Made by a program: the position numbers and the translations under genes
Source: Glaciecola sp047250385
Lineage (GTDB): Bacteria > Pseudomonadota > Gammaproteobacteria > Enterobacterales > Alteromonadaceae
Length of the DNA stretch: 64,000 bases
Reading direction: 5' to 3'
Assembly: GCF_047250385.1 (NCBI RefSeq)
Contig: NZ_JBLBVM010000043.1
Span: 1 to 64,000 of the forward strand
Notes under the pieces: generated by a model
Seen by the model: the letters and a program-made list of their open reading frames with translations, nothing else
Told to the model about the DNA's origin: nothing
Databases searched by the model: none
Shown: piece by piece, positions 1 through 9,341 of the stretch
Layout: the number at the start of each line of letters is the position of its first letter
Position numbering within the stretch: position 1 is the first letter of the stretch

Positions 1-90
1 TACCCCAAACTTCCGCTCTAAGACTACTGAACTCTCTTCTTGGGCTAATTTCGCTAGCTTTAACTTAAATACTTTGTGATGTTTGGACAT
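1..90 (-). CDS. IS3-family transposase OrfA, N-terminal fragment (cut by window edge)
   Basis: Thirty codons of a frame open at the window edge, starting with ATG at 90. The peptide begins MSKHHKVFKLKLAKLAQEES and continues with VVLERKFGV. This is the typical basic, helix-turn-helix N-terminus of IS3-family OrfA proteins, which bind the element's ends and are joined to the DDE catalytic OrfB by frameshifting. Family assignment rests on a short stretch but the fit is good, and the position just inside an IS-like terminal repeat supports it. Whether the complete element is intact cannot be seen. Confidence 0.7.
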   Translation of the reverse strand, partial: MSKHHKVFKLKLAKLAQEESSVVLERKFGV

Positions 91-95
91 AAAAA

Positions 96-132
96 GACCC
101 CCAGTAATTGGATTGTCCAACTATTGGGGGTC
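96..132 (-). promoter_or_regulatory. IS leader hairpin sequestering the transposase ribosome binding site
   Basis: Two 17-base arms (96-112 and 116-132) pair at 15 of 17 positions around a three-base loop. On the minus strand the second arm ends in GGGGGTC, followed by five Ts and the transposase ATG. The only G-rich ribosome binding site is therefore inside the stem, and the stem plus T-run also looks like a terminator. Such structures in other insertion sequences protect against expression driven by transcription from flanking DNA. That role is inferred here. Confidence 0.6.
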
Positions 133-168
133 ACTTCAGAAGGCGCTTTTTTTGTGTAACAACGTTAA

Positions 169-1086
169 TTAGCTTTTACGGCGACGTGCAGCAAAACCAA
201 GACCAATCAAGCTAAGACCAAATAGAGCGATAAAAGAAGGCTCAGGGATAGTAGCAGCTGTAACGTTACCAGAACCACGTCTGCTGTAGGCTGATATGTT
301 AGATATATCTGAAGCACCTGTAGGCACGAACGCTGAGGTTAGGCCAAACGCTGATGTTTCATAACTACCGAAGAAGAAGTTTTCAAGGAAGTTTGCTTGA
401 GCAATACCGCCAATAGCGTCTCCAAAGAACTGACTTGACCCAACAGCTAAAGGTTCAGCAATCACTTGGAAGTCTGTATCAGCTGTATATTCGAAGTCAC
501 CTAACATAGAGCTCAACCATAAAGTTCCGTCTACAGCGTCAGCAGCTTCAGCACCAGCTGTTGCGCTGTTAACAATAAGAGCTTCATCGAATTCACCTGG
601 GTTAGTCGTATCTAAGTAGATGTTTAACCAAGCTGCTGTGGTATTTAATGTTGGAATATCAATAAATACCTCAACGAATCCACCATTGCCGTCTGGAGCG
701 AATACGCCAGTTGGGGTCGGTGTAAACGCATCTAGGAAAATCCCACCAAATGTGAACGTAAGCTCGCAAGACGCACACTGAGGAGCACCCAAACCACTGG
801 CATTCATATTGAATTTACCTGCACCTACTAATTCAGGGTCGTTGGCTAAATTCGCAGTCAAATTCGCTGTAGTTGGTAAAATTGCAGAATTGTCGACAGC
901 CACATTAGTATCACTAACTAGCGTCGTGTTGTTTATTGTCCACCACTGAGTGTAATCTACTGAAGCTTCGAAATTCTCTGCTTGAGGCAGAGCATCCCAA
1001 AATACACCACCAGCTGCATTAACAATTCCTGCGCTTGCGTATGATGATGCTAATAGTAAAGCCGTTGTTGCTAATAATTTTTTCAT
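169..1086 (-). CDS. PEP-CTERM sorting domain protein
   Basis: This is a secreted protein of 305 residues ending in a classical PEP-CTERM tail: the motif IPEPS, a hydrophobic helix (ALFGLSLIGLGFA) and the basic end ARRRKS. Such tails are recognised by an exosortase (XrtA type), which cuts near the motif during export; no exosortase gene is in the window. The N-terminus is a Sec signal peptide, MKKLLATTALLLASSYASA. ATG at 1086 was chosen over an in-frame start at 1107 because AGGAAA sits just upstream and the signal peptide starts cleanly there. The body has two close cysteines (CASC) and many Thr/Asn/Ala residues, with no recognised catalytic domain. It lies downstream of prsT and has a sigma-54-like promoter. 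The exact role is unknown; a floc or matrix function is plausible. Confidence 0.9.
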   Translation of the reverse strand: MKKLLATTALLLASSYASAGIVNAAGGVFWDALPQAENFEASVDYTQWWTINNTTLVSDTNVAVDNSAILPTTANLTANLANDPELVGAGKFNMNASGLGAPQCASCELTFTFGGIFLDAFTPTPTGVFAPDGNGGFVEVFIDIPTLNTTAAWLNIYLDTTNPGEFDEALIVNSATAGAEAADAVDGTLWLSSMLGDFEYTADTDFQVIAEPLAVGSSQFFGDAIGGIAQANFLENFFFGSYETSAFGLTSAFVPTGASDISNISAYSRRGSGNVTAATIPEPSFIALFGLSLIGLGFAARRRKS

Positions 1087-1134
1087 GGTCAGTTTCCTAT
1101 TTAACAAAAGATTTATTCTTGTATCTAAAGTAAA

Positions 1135-1149
1135 GCATGTATCGTGCCA
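1135..1149 (-). promoter_or_regulatory. Probable sigma-54 (-24/-12) promoter of the PEP-CTERM gene
   Basis: On the minus strand the sequence reads TGGCACGATACATGC, followed by T. It matches the RpoN consensus TGGCACG-N4-TTGC at every defined position but one, and there are exactly 10 bases between the invariant GG and GC. It lies about 50 bp before the ATG at 1086. PEP-CTERM genes in several proteobacteria depend on RpoN and the PrsK/PrsR two-component system, so the site fits the family. The activator's binding site was not identified. Confidence 0.75.
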
Positions 1150-1217
1150 TATTTTAACCTCATGAATTTATTGAAGAAAAAAATCGGTCAAAATTTGAGT
1201 GTTAAAAAAGTTGACAC

Positions 1218-3965
1218 TTAGATTGCTTTTAAGCGTTCAACTTCTTGCAAAATTTCCTTATCGTTTGAGTTGATAACATCTAGCAGGCCCCATGCTCTCT
1301 GCTTTTGACCGTTAACAATCAATGCTTCTGCATAGTGTAAATATATGCTCAAACTTTTACTTTTTGATTTATAGGCTTGTTCGATAAATGGCAGTGCTTC
1401 TTGATATTTACCAAGTTTAAGTAAAATCATTCCATAAGTGTCTAATACCTCTGGATCTTGAGGTAAGAGATCAAGTGCTTTTGCACCATATTCCTCTGCT
1501 TTAGTGTATTCATTTTGCACATACATAAGCCAAGCTAGGTTATTCCATGCGTAAGCATTTTTATTATTCTGCTCAACTATCGAAAGATATTCCTCTATGG
1601 CTCTACTAGGATTTATCCAAACTAAAATATCAGCTAACAACATTCTCGCTAGAATATCGTTTTCGAATGATTCAAGATGTTTTTCGATGAATTCGACAGG
1701 TTCATCTCCATAGCCCAAAGCTCCATAACTATCAATGACATGCGTTAATTTAATAAATGATGGTTTATAATTATAAAAGTTTATTAGCAATGGGAGTGCC
1801 TTTTCTGGACGACCCTGTTTTAACCATATTTGGCCTTGCAGTCCTTGAGCTGTTACTTTGCCTCTGATTTCCTCTGGCAGCGTGCTTAGTACACTTTGAG
1901 CTTTCGCATATTCATTGTTTAAAACTCTAAAATGTACAACCAACATTTTAAATATTGCTTGATCTCGAAATCTATTGGCCGCAGATAAGGACAAGTTTAA
2001 TGCTTTTGTAATGGCTCCTAACTGTTCGTATGAGTTTATCGTTTTTACGTAAGCATATTGTTCGTTGGGTTGTAACTTTTTCCAATCTTCATACAAACTA
2101 ACCGCAGCCTCGCCTTGACCTGAAATCATGTAAGAGTCACCCAAAGTTATAAAATACATCGATGGTGTCGTTTTACTTGGAGGCACTGCCGATAATATAT
2201 TAATAACCTTTTCAGGAGCTCCTGTTTTTGCTAATGCTTGAGCGTATAAGATTCTGTAAATAAGCGCAGATTGGTCTTTATTAAATGCCGTTTCAATTCG
2301 CTTAACGGCTTTCTCGGTATTCTCGTTAATTATGGAAACTTCAAAGTATTTAATGAGTGCGTCCATTTGCTTGGGTTGTGCGTCCAGTAAACGCTCCAAT
2401 AAACTTTCAGCTTCAGGAATGTTTTTATTAAGCACAGCTTCACCGGCTAAAAATAATAAAGAATTTGCATTGCTCTCTTCAATTTCTAGCACTTTCAAAA
2501 AGTTTTCTCGAGCCTTTGTTTTATCTTTCAGTTTCAAGTACGCAATTGCGCTAATCTCGTAACCATCAACTTGGTCAGCACGCTCGTTCTTTAGTTTTTC
2601 ACCTAAATCAATCGCTTTTTGAAGGTCACCATTTCGTTGATAATAGTTTGCAAGTGCATAACTAGCTTGAGGGTATTCAGTGTTTTCGGCTACTAATTCT
2701 TCAAGATCTTTTAGCGCATTTAAATCGCTGAGTTTTAAACCTAAAATACCTTGCCTGAAGCGCTCTTTTTCATCGCTGTTCTTTAAGCCACTTGCTATAT
2801 CTAACATTGACTTAGCGTCCTCAGGTAAGCCTGCGCTGAGCAATTGTTCTCCTGCAAATGAAAACAATTTGGCATCATCAGAGGATAAATCCGATAATGA
2901 TAGGAAAGATGCTTTAGCTTCTTCATTAGAACCCAATTTTAATTGAGTAATTGCATAGGCCTTGCTCACAGATTTGTCGCGCAACGCGGCATCGCCGGCA
3001 ACAGAAAAGTGACGATTGGCTTGCTCATAATTTTCAAGATGAAAGTTACTTAAACCTGCCAATACTCTGCCTGCTGGATTATCGCCCCCAGATTGAATAG
3101 CCTTTTCACTATGAATTTTTGCTAGTTCATAATTGTTTGATTTAAACTCTAAAATACCTTTTAGCTGTTGTGCATAGGCTATTCCAGGGAAGTTAGTTAC
3201 AAGGTAATCGATGTGTTTTCTTGCATTGTCAATATCGCCTAACTGCATATAAGTGTTAGCAATCAAAATGTCGACAAAATTGCCTTTCACCTTGTTTTTA
3301 TATAACTTAATTAGCGGGACTAATGCTTCTTCATGTTTATTCTCGACTAGGAGTACTTGTGCTTTGATTGTGAGTGCTTCAATCATTTCTGGGTCGATAT
3401 TAAGAGCATCTTCAATAGCTGACATTGCAAGGTTGATATCATCTTGGTCCCAATGGAGGTAAGCTCTGGCAACGCTTTTGTATTTGGATTTCTCTGAATT
3501 TTCAACGACTAACATTAATTGTTCAATCGCTTCATCTTTGTTCTCAAGCCTGAAGTTCGCTAACCCCTCATATACATCCAATGCAACGCTAGCCTCAGGC
3601 GACAATGAGAGCTCTTCATTCGCTAAAGCGAGTATATCGTCATTAAATTCCTGTAGCCTCAGAACAACAAGCAGGTCGGGTACTATTTCAGACGCATCAT
3701 AACCTAACTCTAATGCCCTATAAAATTCCTTAGTTGCACCTGGAATATCACCTGTTTTTAGATAGTAGCTAGCAAGAAGATACCTAATCTGAGCATGCTC
3801 GGGGTATTCAACCGCAGCATTTTTCAGCTCGATAACACTAACAGAGTAATTTTCTTGCTTGGCAGCTAAGTTTCCTCGCTTTATATAGTCCTCAGGTAAG
3901 TCCTTAGAACAGCCCGACAACAGGATTCCAGACATCACCAATAAGAAAATAGATAGATATCTCAT
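1218..3965 (-). CDS. prsT: PEP-CTERM system TPR-repeat lipoprotein PrsT
   Basis: This is a 915-residue protein made almost wholly of tetratricopeptide repeats behind a lipoprotein signal peptide. The lipobox LLSGC places the modified cysteine at residue 19, so the mature protein should be membrane-anchored and face the periplasm. Helical TPR pairs run from about residue 25 (RGNLAAKQENYSVSVIELK) to the C-terminus (WLMYVQNEYTKAEEYGAKAL). Length, lipobox and repeat content match PrsT, the TPR protein encoded with XrtA-type exosortases and exopolysaccharide genes. Its molecular role is not established; a scaffold for polymer export or PEP-CTERM sorting is usually assumed. It follows the O-acyltransferase pair by 126 bp and precedes a PEP-CTERM gene. 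No sigma-54 site was seen directly upstream. Confidence 0.88.
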   Translation of the reverse strand: MRYLSIFLLVMSGILLSGCSKDLPEDYIKRGNLAAKQENYSVSVIELKNAAVEYPEHAQIRYLLASYYLKTGDIPGATKEFYRALELGYDASEIVPDLLVVLRLQEFNDDILALANEELSLSPEASVALDVYEGLANFRLENKDEAIEQLMLVVENSEKSKYKSVARAYLHWDQDDINLAMSAIEDALNIDPEMIEALTIKAQVLLVENKHEEALVPLIKLYKNKVKGNFVDILIANTYMQLGDIDNARKHIDYLVTNFPGIAYAQQLKGILEFKSNNYELAKIHSEKAIQSGGDNPAGRVLAGLSNFHLENYEQANRHFSVAGDAALRDKSVSKAYAITQLKLGSNEEAKASFLSLSDLSSDDAKLFSFAGEQLLSAGLPEDAKSMLDIASGLKNSDEKERFRQGILGLKLSDLNALKDLEELVAENTEYPQASYALANYYQRNGDLQKAIDLGEKLKNERADQVDGYEISAIAYLKLKDKTKARENFLKVLEIEESNANSLLFLAGEAVLNKNIPEAESLLERLLDAQPKQMDALIKYFEVSIINENTEKAVKRIETAFNKDQSALIYRILYAQALAKTGAPEKVINILSAVPPSKTTPSMYFITLGDSYMISGQGEAAVSLYEDWKKLQPNEQYAYVKTINSYEQLGAITKALNLSLSAANRFRDQAIFKMLVVHFRVLNNEYAKAQSVLSTLPEEIRGKVTAQGLQGQIWLKQGRPEKALPLLINFYNYKPSFIKLTHVIDSYGALGYGDEPVEFIEKHLESFENDILARMLLADILVWINPSRAIEEYLSIVEQNNKNAYAWNNLAWLMYVQNEYTKAEEYGAKALDLLPQDPEVLDTYGMILLKLGKYQEALPFIEQAYKSKSKSLSIYLHYAEALIVNGQKQRAWGLLDVINSNDKEILQEVERLKAI

Positions 3966-4091
3966 ACAAATTCCTTTTATGTTAATTTTAACAACGCGCT
4001 AAGACGCAGATTTTGAATCTTTTGATCATACTCTTGAATGCAGTATAGGTTTTATTTATTAAAAATTAAACAATCTAATGTACCTATTAGC

Positions 4092-5105
4092 TTAGAAATC
4101 ATTGTTACTCATAATCTCTAACATTTTATCTCCTAAACCTTTTTTGTAATGAGCAGGCTCCCAAAAATACTTTAATTCGTTTTCTTCATTGAACATATTT
4201 GAATGTAACATGCCCAAATCAGTGAAGTCATAAAAAGCGCTGTCAGTATTATTTGCTACCTTTTTAATTGCGGAACGCCATATTTCAAAATCGTTGGCGA
4301 GCCCACTTTTCGCTAGCGCATCGTAATAAAGGTCTTGGTATGGATTGATAAAGATGACAACCCTCTTACCATTTTTTACCCAGTCATTCACATTCTTCTC
4401 CAAAACATTGATAGGGCTTTGTACATTCGTCATCAATTCTTGTTTGTGGAATCGAGTTCCTTCAATTTTTGTAAAAAGCGCTCTTAGTTTCTGTGAAGTT
4501 AGGACTGCTTGCCCCTCACTTTGTAAAGTAGCGATGTAATCCTTAGCAGGGTTGAAACCTTTGTAAGTGCGAGTTGAGGCATATTGGCTTTGATTAAATA
4601 TCGTCATGAGAGAGGCTTTAAGTGCATCCAATGAAAAAGTAGCAGATAGATAATCATCGTATTTATTCGACTCAAACTTGAAATCTTCCAAGTTAGGTAG
4701 CTCTCGCGAAATGAAATCAACAAAATCAACACCAACATACAGCGTCTCAATGTTGTTACTATTAACTAGGTTTTTTGCATAAGCAATCTGAGCCGGCATA
4801 GAGAGTCCAGGGACACCAGCATTGTATACATGTTTATCTTTAAAATAAGGGCTATCCGGGTTAAGACCCATTTCCACTCTTGAATTACCAACTATTAACA
4901 CATCGTAGTTTTGACCTTCAGCTTGATACTTTTTAAAGGTTTGAACGCGAGTAGCGGCTTCAGGTTTATATGTAAAAATATCGTTTACTTTAGTTTGTTG
5001 AAACATCAAAAATGGATTCACCACATAGTTGATCATCCCAACGAACAGGATGAATAAAACGGAACATAAACCAAAGAAAAAGATAAATCGTTTAGGTGTT
5101 TGCAT
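4092..5105 (-). CDS. SGNH-like / AlgJ-AlgX-type partner of MBOAT O-acyltransferase
   Basis: This protein of about 337 residues has one N-terminal membrane segment (FIFFFGLCSVLFILFVGMI) followed by a periplasmic domain. The stretch VLIVGNSRVEMGLNP resembles block I of SGNH-fold hydrolases and of AlgJ/AlgX-type acetyltransferase partners, with Ser in a GNS context. Proteins of this kind receive acyl groups from a membrane MBOAT protein and transfer them to a polysaccharide. The gene is coupled to the upstream MBOAT gene. An upstream TTG at 5120 overlaps that gene's stop, but ATG at 5105 has GAG ten bases upstream and begins directly at the membrane segment. The remaining catalytic residues could not be assigned with confidence, so the enzymatic role is inferred from context and the first motif. 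Confidence 0.65.
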   Translation of the reverse strand: MQTPKRFIFFFGLCSVLFILFVGMINYVVNPFLMFQQTKVNDIFTYKPEAATRVQTFKKYQAEGQNYDVLIVGNSRVEMGLNPDSPYFKDKHVYNAGVPGLSMPAQIAYAKNLVNSNNIETLYVGVDFVDFISRELPNLEDFKFESNKYDDYLSATFSLDALKASLMTIFNQSQYASTRTYKGFNPAKDYIATLQSEGQAVLTSQKLRALFTKIEGTRFHKQELMTNVQSPINVLEKNVNDWVKNGKRVVIFINPYQDLYYDALAKSGLANDFEIWRSAIKKVANNTDSAFYDFTDLGMLHSNMFNEENELKYFWEPAHYKKGLGDKMLEIMSNNDF

Positions 5106-5116
5106 TGTTTTATTAC

Positions 5117-6676
5117 TCAAAATTGGAAATATAGAAACTCTGACACTTGTGACAGTGTGAGGATACCTAAACTAAAGCATACCGCAGCCATCAATGCCCA
5201 ACGGCGTTTGGGTTGCCAATTAATATTATTTATCAGCGAAACAAACGAGACTGCGTTGTTTGTTCTATAGGAAAATTTGTCAGTTGAAAAGCGCACTGCG
5301 TTAAACAAGTCTTGTAGGTTTGGTAGCAATAGAACAATAACAAACCCAAACATTATCCAAACCCAATTGAACATAAAGTTGCTTCCACCACCTAAGAAAC
5401 TAGTAATATTGAAGGTCTCGAAGATAGGATGTAATGCGTCTAATCGGACATAGATAGCATTCGGTAAACTTATTTCCTGCATACCGCTCATAGCAGACAT
5501 TAAAGTGACAGCGCCATCAAGCGAAGTGGCTCTAAATAATACCCACGCATACACAACTGCAATGAAGGTGACACTCCACGCTAATATTGTCTTAATTGTG
5601 CTGGGTATTATACTTACGGTAGGACAATACTGTGACCAAACTTGTTGAATCGATAAGTAACTTCCGTGCAAAGCCCCCCAAATCAAAAAGTTCCAACCGG
5701 CACCGTGCCATAGTCCACCAAGTAGCATAGTAATCATTAGATTTCGGTAACGGTTAAACTCTCCGAGTCGATTGCCGCCGAGTGGAATGTAGATGTAGTC
5801 GCGTAAAAAGCTAGAGAGTGTGATGTGCCACTTTCGCCAAAACTCACTGATGTTCAGTGCTTTATAGGGGGAATAGAAGTTTAAGGCTAGTACGATCCCA
5901 AACAGGCGAGCAATGCCGATTGCCATATCTGAATAACCTGAGAAATCAAAATACAACTGGAAGGTATACGCTAGTGCACCCCCCCAAGCTACAAACATTG
6001 AGATGCTTTCGCCAGCTTCTGCTTGAGCAAATACGTCATTTGCATAAGGCGCTATCCCATCTGCGAGCACGGTCTTTTTGAATAAACCAATGGCGAAAAT
6101 ACTCAAGCCAATAGCAATATTCATATAGTCAAATTTTACGTTTTGAACGGCTTTAAATTGCGGAAGCATTTGCTTGTGATGAACAATGGGGCCTGCAATT
6201 AATTGCGGGAAAAAAGTAACGAACAATGCGTAATGCAGAAAACTGTATTCGCTTGTTAATCCGCGCTTAGCATCGACCAGATAGGCAATTTGCTGAAACG
6301 TAAAGAAGCTAATAGCCAGTGGCAGAATGATTGTTTCAATGCTGAAATTGGTAGACGTAACAGTATTGATTTGGTCTACAAGAAAGTTTGTATATTTGAA
6401 GTAGCCTAAAAATCCAAGATTAACCGATACTCCAATGCCTAATAGCAGTTTCGCGCGTTTCTTTGCAGCGAGTAGTTTCCCAAAGTTAAAATTAAATACC
6501 ATCGAAAACACGATAAGTATTAAGTAAGCAGGATTCCACCATCCATAAAAGAACAGTGAGGCAAGTACCAACCACGCTACCAACAAGTTACTTTTTTGTT
6601 GTTTTAGTAGAAACAGAAAACCAATTAAAGTAATCGGTAAAAAATAGAACAAAAATTCTGCGGAATTAAAAAGCAT
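5117..6676 (-). CDS. MBOAT-family polysaccharide O-acyltransferase (AlgI-like)
   Basis: This is a 519-residue polytopic inner-membrane protein of the MBOAT/AlgI group. Characteristic segments are YFDFSGYSDMAIG (about 242-254), SEFWRKWHITLSSFLRDYIY (about 277-296) and LLGGLWHGAGWNF (about 318-330). His324 in the last is the expected catalytic histidine. In alginate and related systems such proteins move acetyl groups from a cytoplasmic donor across the membrane to a periplasmic transferase. Here the SGNH-like gene that overlaps or nearly abuts its stop would be that transferase. It is the first gene of a run leading to prsT and a PEP-CTERM gene, which suggests acetylation of an exopolysaccharide tied to the PEP-CTERM system. 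The substrate is unknown. Confidence 0.9.
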   Translation of the reverse strand: MLFNSAEFLFYFLPITLIGFLFLLKQQKSNLLVAWLVLASLFFYGWWNPAYLILIVFSMVFNFNFGKLLAAKKRAKLLLGIGVSVNLGFLGYFKYTNFLVDQINTVTSTNFSIETIILPLAISFFTFQQIAYLVDAKRGLTSEYSFLHYALFVTFFPQLIAGPIVHHKQMLPQFKAVQNVKFDYMNIAIGLSIFAIGLFKKTVLADGIAPYANDVFAQAEAGESISMFVAWGGALAYTFQLYFDFSGYSDMAIGIARLFGIVLALNFYSPYKALNISEFWRKWHITLSSFLRDYIYIPLGGNRLGEFNRYRNLMITMLLGGLWHGAGWNFLIWGALHGSYLSIQQVWSQYCPTVSIIPSTIKTILAWSVTFIAVVYAWVLFRATSLDGAVTLMSAMSGMQEISLPNAIYVRLDALHPIFETFNITSFLGGGSNFMFNWVWIMFGFVIVLLLPNLQDLFNAVRFSTDKFSYRTNNAVSFVSLINNINWQPKRRWALMAAVCFSLGILTLSQVSEFLYFQF

Positions 6677-6718
6677 TTATAAAAGCTTATTATTTTTTTT
6701 CTATTAAAGCATAAAAAA

Positions 6719-6743
6719 AGGCACTTTATAAAATAAAGTGCCT
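6719..6743 (-). terminator. Rho-independent terminator after the metalloprotease gene
   Basis: A perfect 10-bp stem, AGGCACTTTA/TAAAGTGCCT, with a five-base loop is followed on the minus strand by seven Ts. It lies about 40 bp beyond the metalloprotease stop codon and separates that gene from the MBOAT gene. Confidence 0.9.
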
Positions 6744-6785
6744 ATCTATTAAGAACTAAGCTTTAATCAGCTATTTTTATAAGAG

Positions 6786-9341
6786 CTAACCCTTATAAAA
6801 AGCCCTCTCAATCCTATCCTTCAAATAAGCCTTATGGATCTTAGTTGCCTGATCACCTCGAGACTTCTTCACCATATCCATCACACGACCAAGTTCATAC
6901 ATCGCCGACGCTTTGGCAAAGTTGTCATACTTGCTTGAACCTTCAAGCCCTGACATATTAATTAAGCGTTCAACATACTCTACTTGCAGGTTACGGCGGT
7001 AAGAATTTACATCTTTCTTAATATCGGCTTTAAATACGGCGTCGGTTAAACGGCCCATCATTTTTTCAGCAGTAAAAGTATTACCGTAAAGTGTTGTGTC
7101 AGTTAGACGAATGAGCACGTTTGGATGCATTACATGATCCAATACGTTTTTCTGAGCGCCTAATAACATGTCATGTAGGCGAGGAGACTCATCTCTTCCC
7201 CAACCACTGAAGCCACGACGTTGACGTTGAATGTAGGCAAATAACGGCGCCATTTCTTCAATTGCATCAGGTGCAAAAACGAAAGCGGTTAGCGTATTCA
7301 TCGCATTTTGCTGTTCATCTTCAGGCACTGGCGTTAGTGGCTGCGTATAGCCTTCTTGGCCAACGAAGGCGCGATTTAGGTAAACACCACCAATGTAGCG
7401 AGAAACAACTGAAGCTTGACGAGCAAACTCACCAAACAACACATTCACGCCTACAGCAAGATCATTGTGTGAACGACCTTCTACGAGTGTTTTGCCTTTT
7501 AATTTGCCAGCCATATGTTTGATTAGCTCAAAGCGATCTTTTGCATAATCGACCGCTTCGCCCGACATATCAAAAATATTGATGCGAGGATCAACGTGGC
7601 GACCAACTGAGCGCATATCGTCTGCATCATTACCGAATGCTAATTCAGGCTCAGCGGAACGGTTTAGGATGGCTGTTAGGCGCTTTTCTTCTTCAACTGC
7701 ATCAGCTAATGCTTCAGAGTAACCATATTGAATTGCCCAGTCATCATACGGACCTGGTTTTTCAGTATAGAAGTCACCTTGTTCCATGCCTACCGGCGCA
7801 TAGTTTACTGATGGGTAGTCCATGACAGAGCCAGCAAGGATACCTTGCGTAATGGTGTCGTCATGCGCTTCTTTGTGCCCGTGTAATTGTGAAGCCATCA
7901 TGTTGTGGTTCAAACCAAGGGTATGACCTACTTCATGAAGAATTAAATATGCCATAGATTGACGAAGTAATTTGTCTTCTTCAATTTTGCCCATACCGTC
8001 AACTAAACCGGCATATTGACCAAACATCATGCCTAAGTTTAACTCATGCCCTAGCGAGCAAAGCATTCGGTCATCGCCCTCTAAGCTGTTGCTTAGTGAG
8101 GCGTAACCATCAGTGAACATTTCACCTGCAATCCAGCGACCTTTCATGAAGCTGTATTCCAACATAATGTCAGAACCAATGATTTGGCCTGTTTCTGGGT
8201 GAGCAATACTTGGGCCGTAGCCGCCAAATGGTGGGCGAGGAGATGAGGTCCAACGCAATACGTTGTAACGCACGTCATCTGAACTCCAATCAGCGTCATC
8301 AGGCTGTATTTTTACTTCAATTGCGTTACTAATACCGGCTTTTTCGAATGATGAATTCCAAGCAAGAGTTGCGTTTTTAATCGTTTCACGCCATTCAACT
8401 GGCGTCGTGTTCTCAATCCACCAAGTAATTGGCTTCACTGGATCAGATACTTCCGCGCCCGGGTTTTTCTTTTCTAAATGCCAGCGATTGATTACATCGC
8501 GATAGTTAGCTGTTTGATCAGACGTTAGATCATCAAATTGCTGCGAGAAGAAACCCATTCTTGCATCGTCACGACGAGGCTTAAAGTTGTTCTCTGGGGC
8601 TTTGATGAAAGCATGTTGAATTTGTAGTGTTGTGTAACGAGAATCAGAAATGTCCGGACCACCGCTTACCGTTGGCGTGCTATTTTCATAGACGTAACGA
8701 ACTACAACATGGGTGTTTTCAGGGAAGTTTTTGATTTCACTAATGCTTGTTTTATCTTTCGATAACTTACCCGGCTTGAAGCGACGTTTGTCTGCTTTCG
8801 GGTCATCGCTTGGGCCCTGAGTTATTTGATGAAGATCTTCATTAGCAAACAAATCATTTAATGAAAAAGCAATTTTGCCATCTTCTTCATGTTCAATTTT
8901 GGTTGATAATAAAATCGCTTCGCTGATATTAGCATCTGCTGCGCGACTTACTGCATTTTCTGGGTCAAAGTAAAAGCGTGGTGTTTTTGATACTATTTCA
9001 ATGCGGTCATAGTTGCGACGTATCTCGATTAAACGAGAGCCTCTAAATTGACCTCTAAAAGTACCTGCTGTTACCGCGCCATCAACTGTTGATACGAAAT
9101 ATAAGAAAGGCGTGTTTAGTTGCGATTCATTGATAACAACCAATCCGCTGCCGTCTTCTTTATCTCTGTATATGCCAACAAAACCCTCAAAGGCGTCTTT
9201 TTTCTCTAAAATTTCAGTTAGAGTTTCTTTCTTTTTTTCTTCGTCTTTTGCGTCATCTTTTTTATCTTCAGCAACGGCTGTAAAAACCATTGAAGATAAA
9301 AAGAGGGCGAGTAGCGATTTTCGTGTAAAGTTTACAAACAT
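6786..9341 (-). CDS. Secreted zinc-dependent metalloprotease (metzincin type, DUF5117/DUF4953 architecture)
   Basis: This is a large exported protease of 851 residues. The active-site motif HEVGHTLGLNH has zinc ligands at about His469, His473 and His479, with Glu470 as the general base. A Met-turn-like SVMDYPS follows about 40 residues later; together these mark a metzincin. The N-terminus is a signal peptide (RKSLLALFLSSMVFTAVA) followed by a very acidic/lysine-rich stretch (EDKKDDAKDEEKKK). The long N-terminal and C-terminal regions match the large bacterial zinc-dependent metalloproteases annotated with DUF5117, DUF5118 and DUF4953. ATG at 9341 is preferred to an in-frame TTG at 9353. The gene is monocistronic, with a terminator behind it. 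Its substrate is unknown; use of environmental proteins or peptides is an inference. Confidence 0.88.
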   Translation of the reverse strand: MFVNFTRKSLLALFLSSMVFTAVAEDKKDDAKDEEKKKETLTEILEKKDAFEGFVGIYRDKEDGSGLVVINESQLNTPFLYFVSTVDGAVTAGTFRGQFRGSRLIEIRRNYDRIEIVSKTPRFYFDPENAVSRAADANISEAILLSTKIEHEEDGKIAFSLNDLFANEDLHQITQGPSDDPKADKRRFKPGKLSKDKTSISEIKNFPENTHVVVRYVYENSTPTVSGGPDISDSRYTTLQIQHAFIKAPENNFKPRRDDARMGFFSQQFDDLTSDQTANYRDVINRWHLEKKNPGAEVSDPVKPITWWIENTTPVEWRETIKNATLAWNSSFEKAGISNAIEVKIQPDDADWSSDDVRYNVLRWTSSPRPPFGGYGPSIAHPETGQIIGSDIMLEYSFMKGRWIAGEMFTDGYASLSNSLEGDDRMLCSLGHELNLGMMFGQYAGLVDGMGKIEEDKLLRQSMAYLILHEVGHTLGLNHNMMASQLHGHKEAHDDTITQGILAGSVMDYPSVNYAPVGMEQGDFYTEKPGPYDDWAIQYGYSEALADAVEEEKRLTAILNRSAEPELAFGNDADDMRSVGRHVDPRINIFDMSGEAVDYAKDRFELIKHMAGKLKGKTLVEGRSHNDLAVGVNVLFGEFARQASVVSRYIGGVYLNRAFVGQEGYTQPLTPVPEDEQQNAMNTLTAFVFAPDAIEEMAPLFAYIQRQRRGFSGWGRDESPRLHDMLLGAQKNVLDHVMHPNVLIRLTDTTLYGNTFTAEKMMGRLTDAVFKADIKKDVNSYRRNLQVEYVERLINMSGLEGSSKYDNFAKASAMYELGRVMDMVKKSRGDQATKIHKAYLKDRIERAFYKG

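Larger units (their letters stand above)
1..138 (-). mobile_element. IS3-family insertion sequence, upstream end only
   Basis: The left part of the window is the orfA-proximal end of an insertion sequence that continues beyond position 1. Read on the minus strand, the element begins near 138 with TGAAGTGACCCCCAATAG, which resembles the terminal inverted repeats of the IS150 branch of the IS3 family. A transposase-type reading frame starts 48 bases further in. The tip lies about 30 bp from the stop codon of the PEP-CTERM gene. The opposite end and the target duplication are outside the window, so the exact boundary is an inference. Confidence 0.7.
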
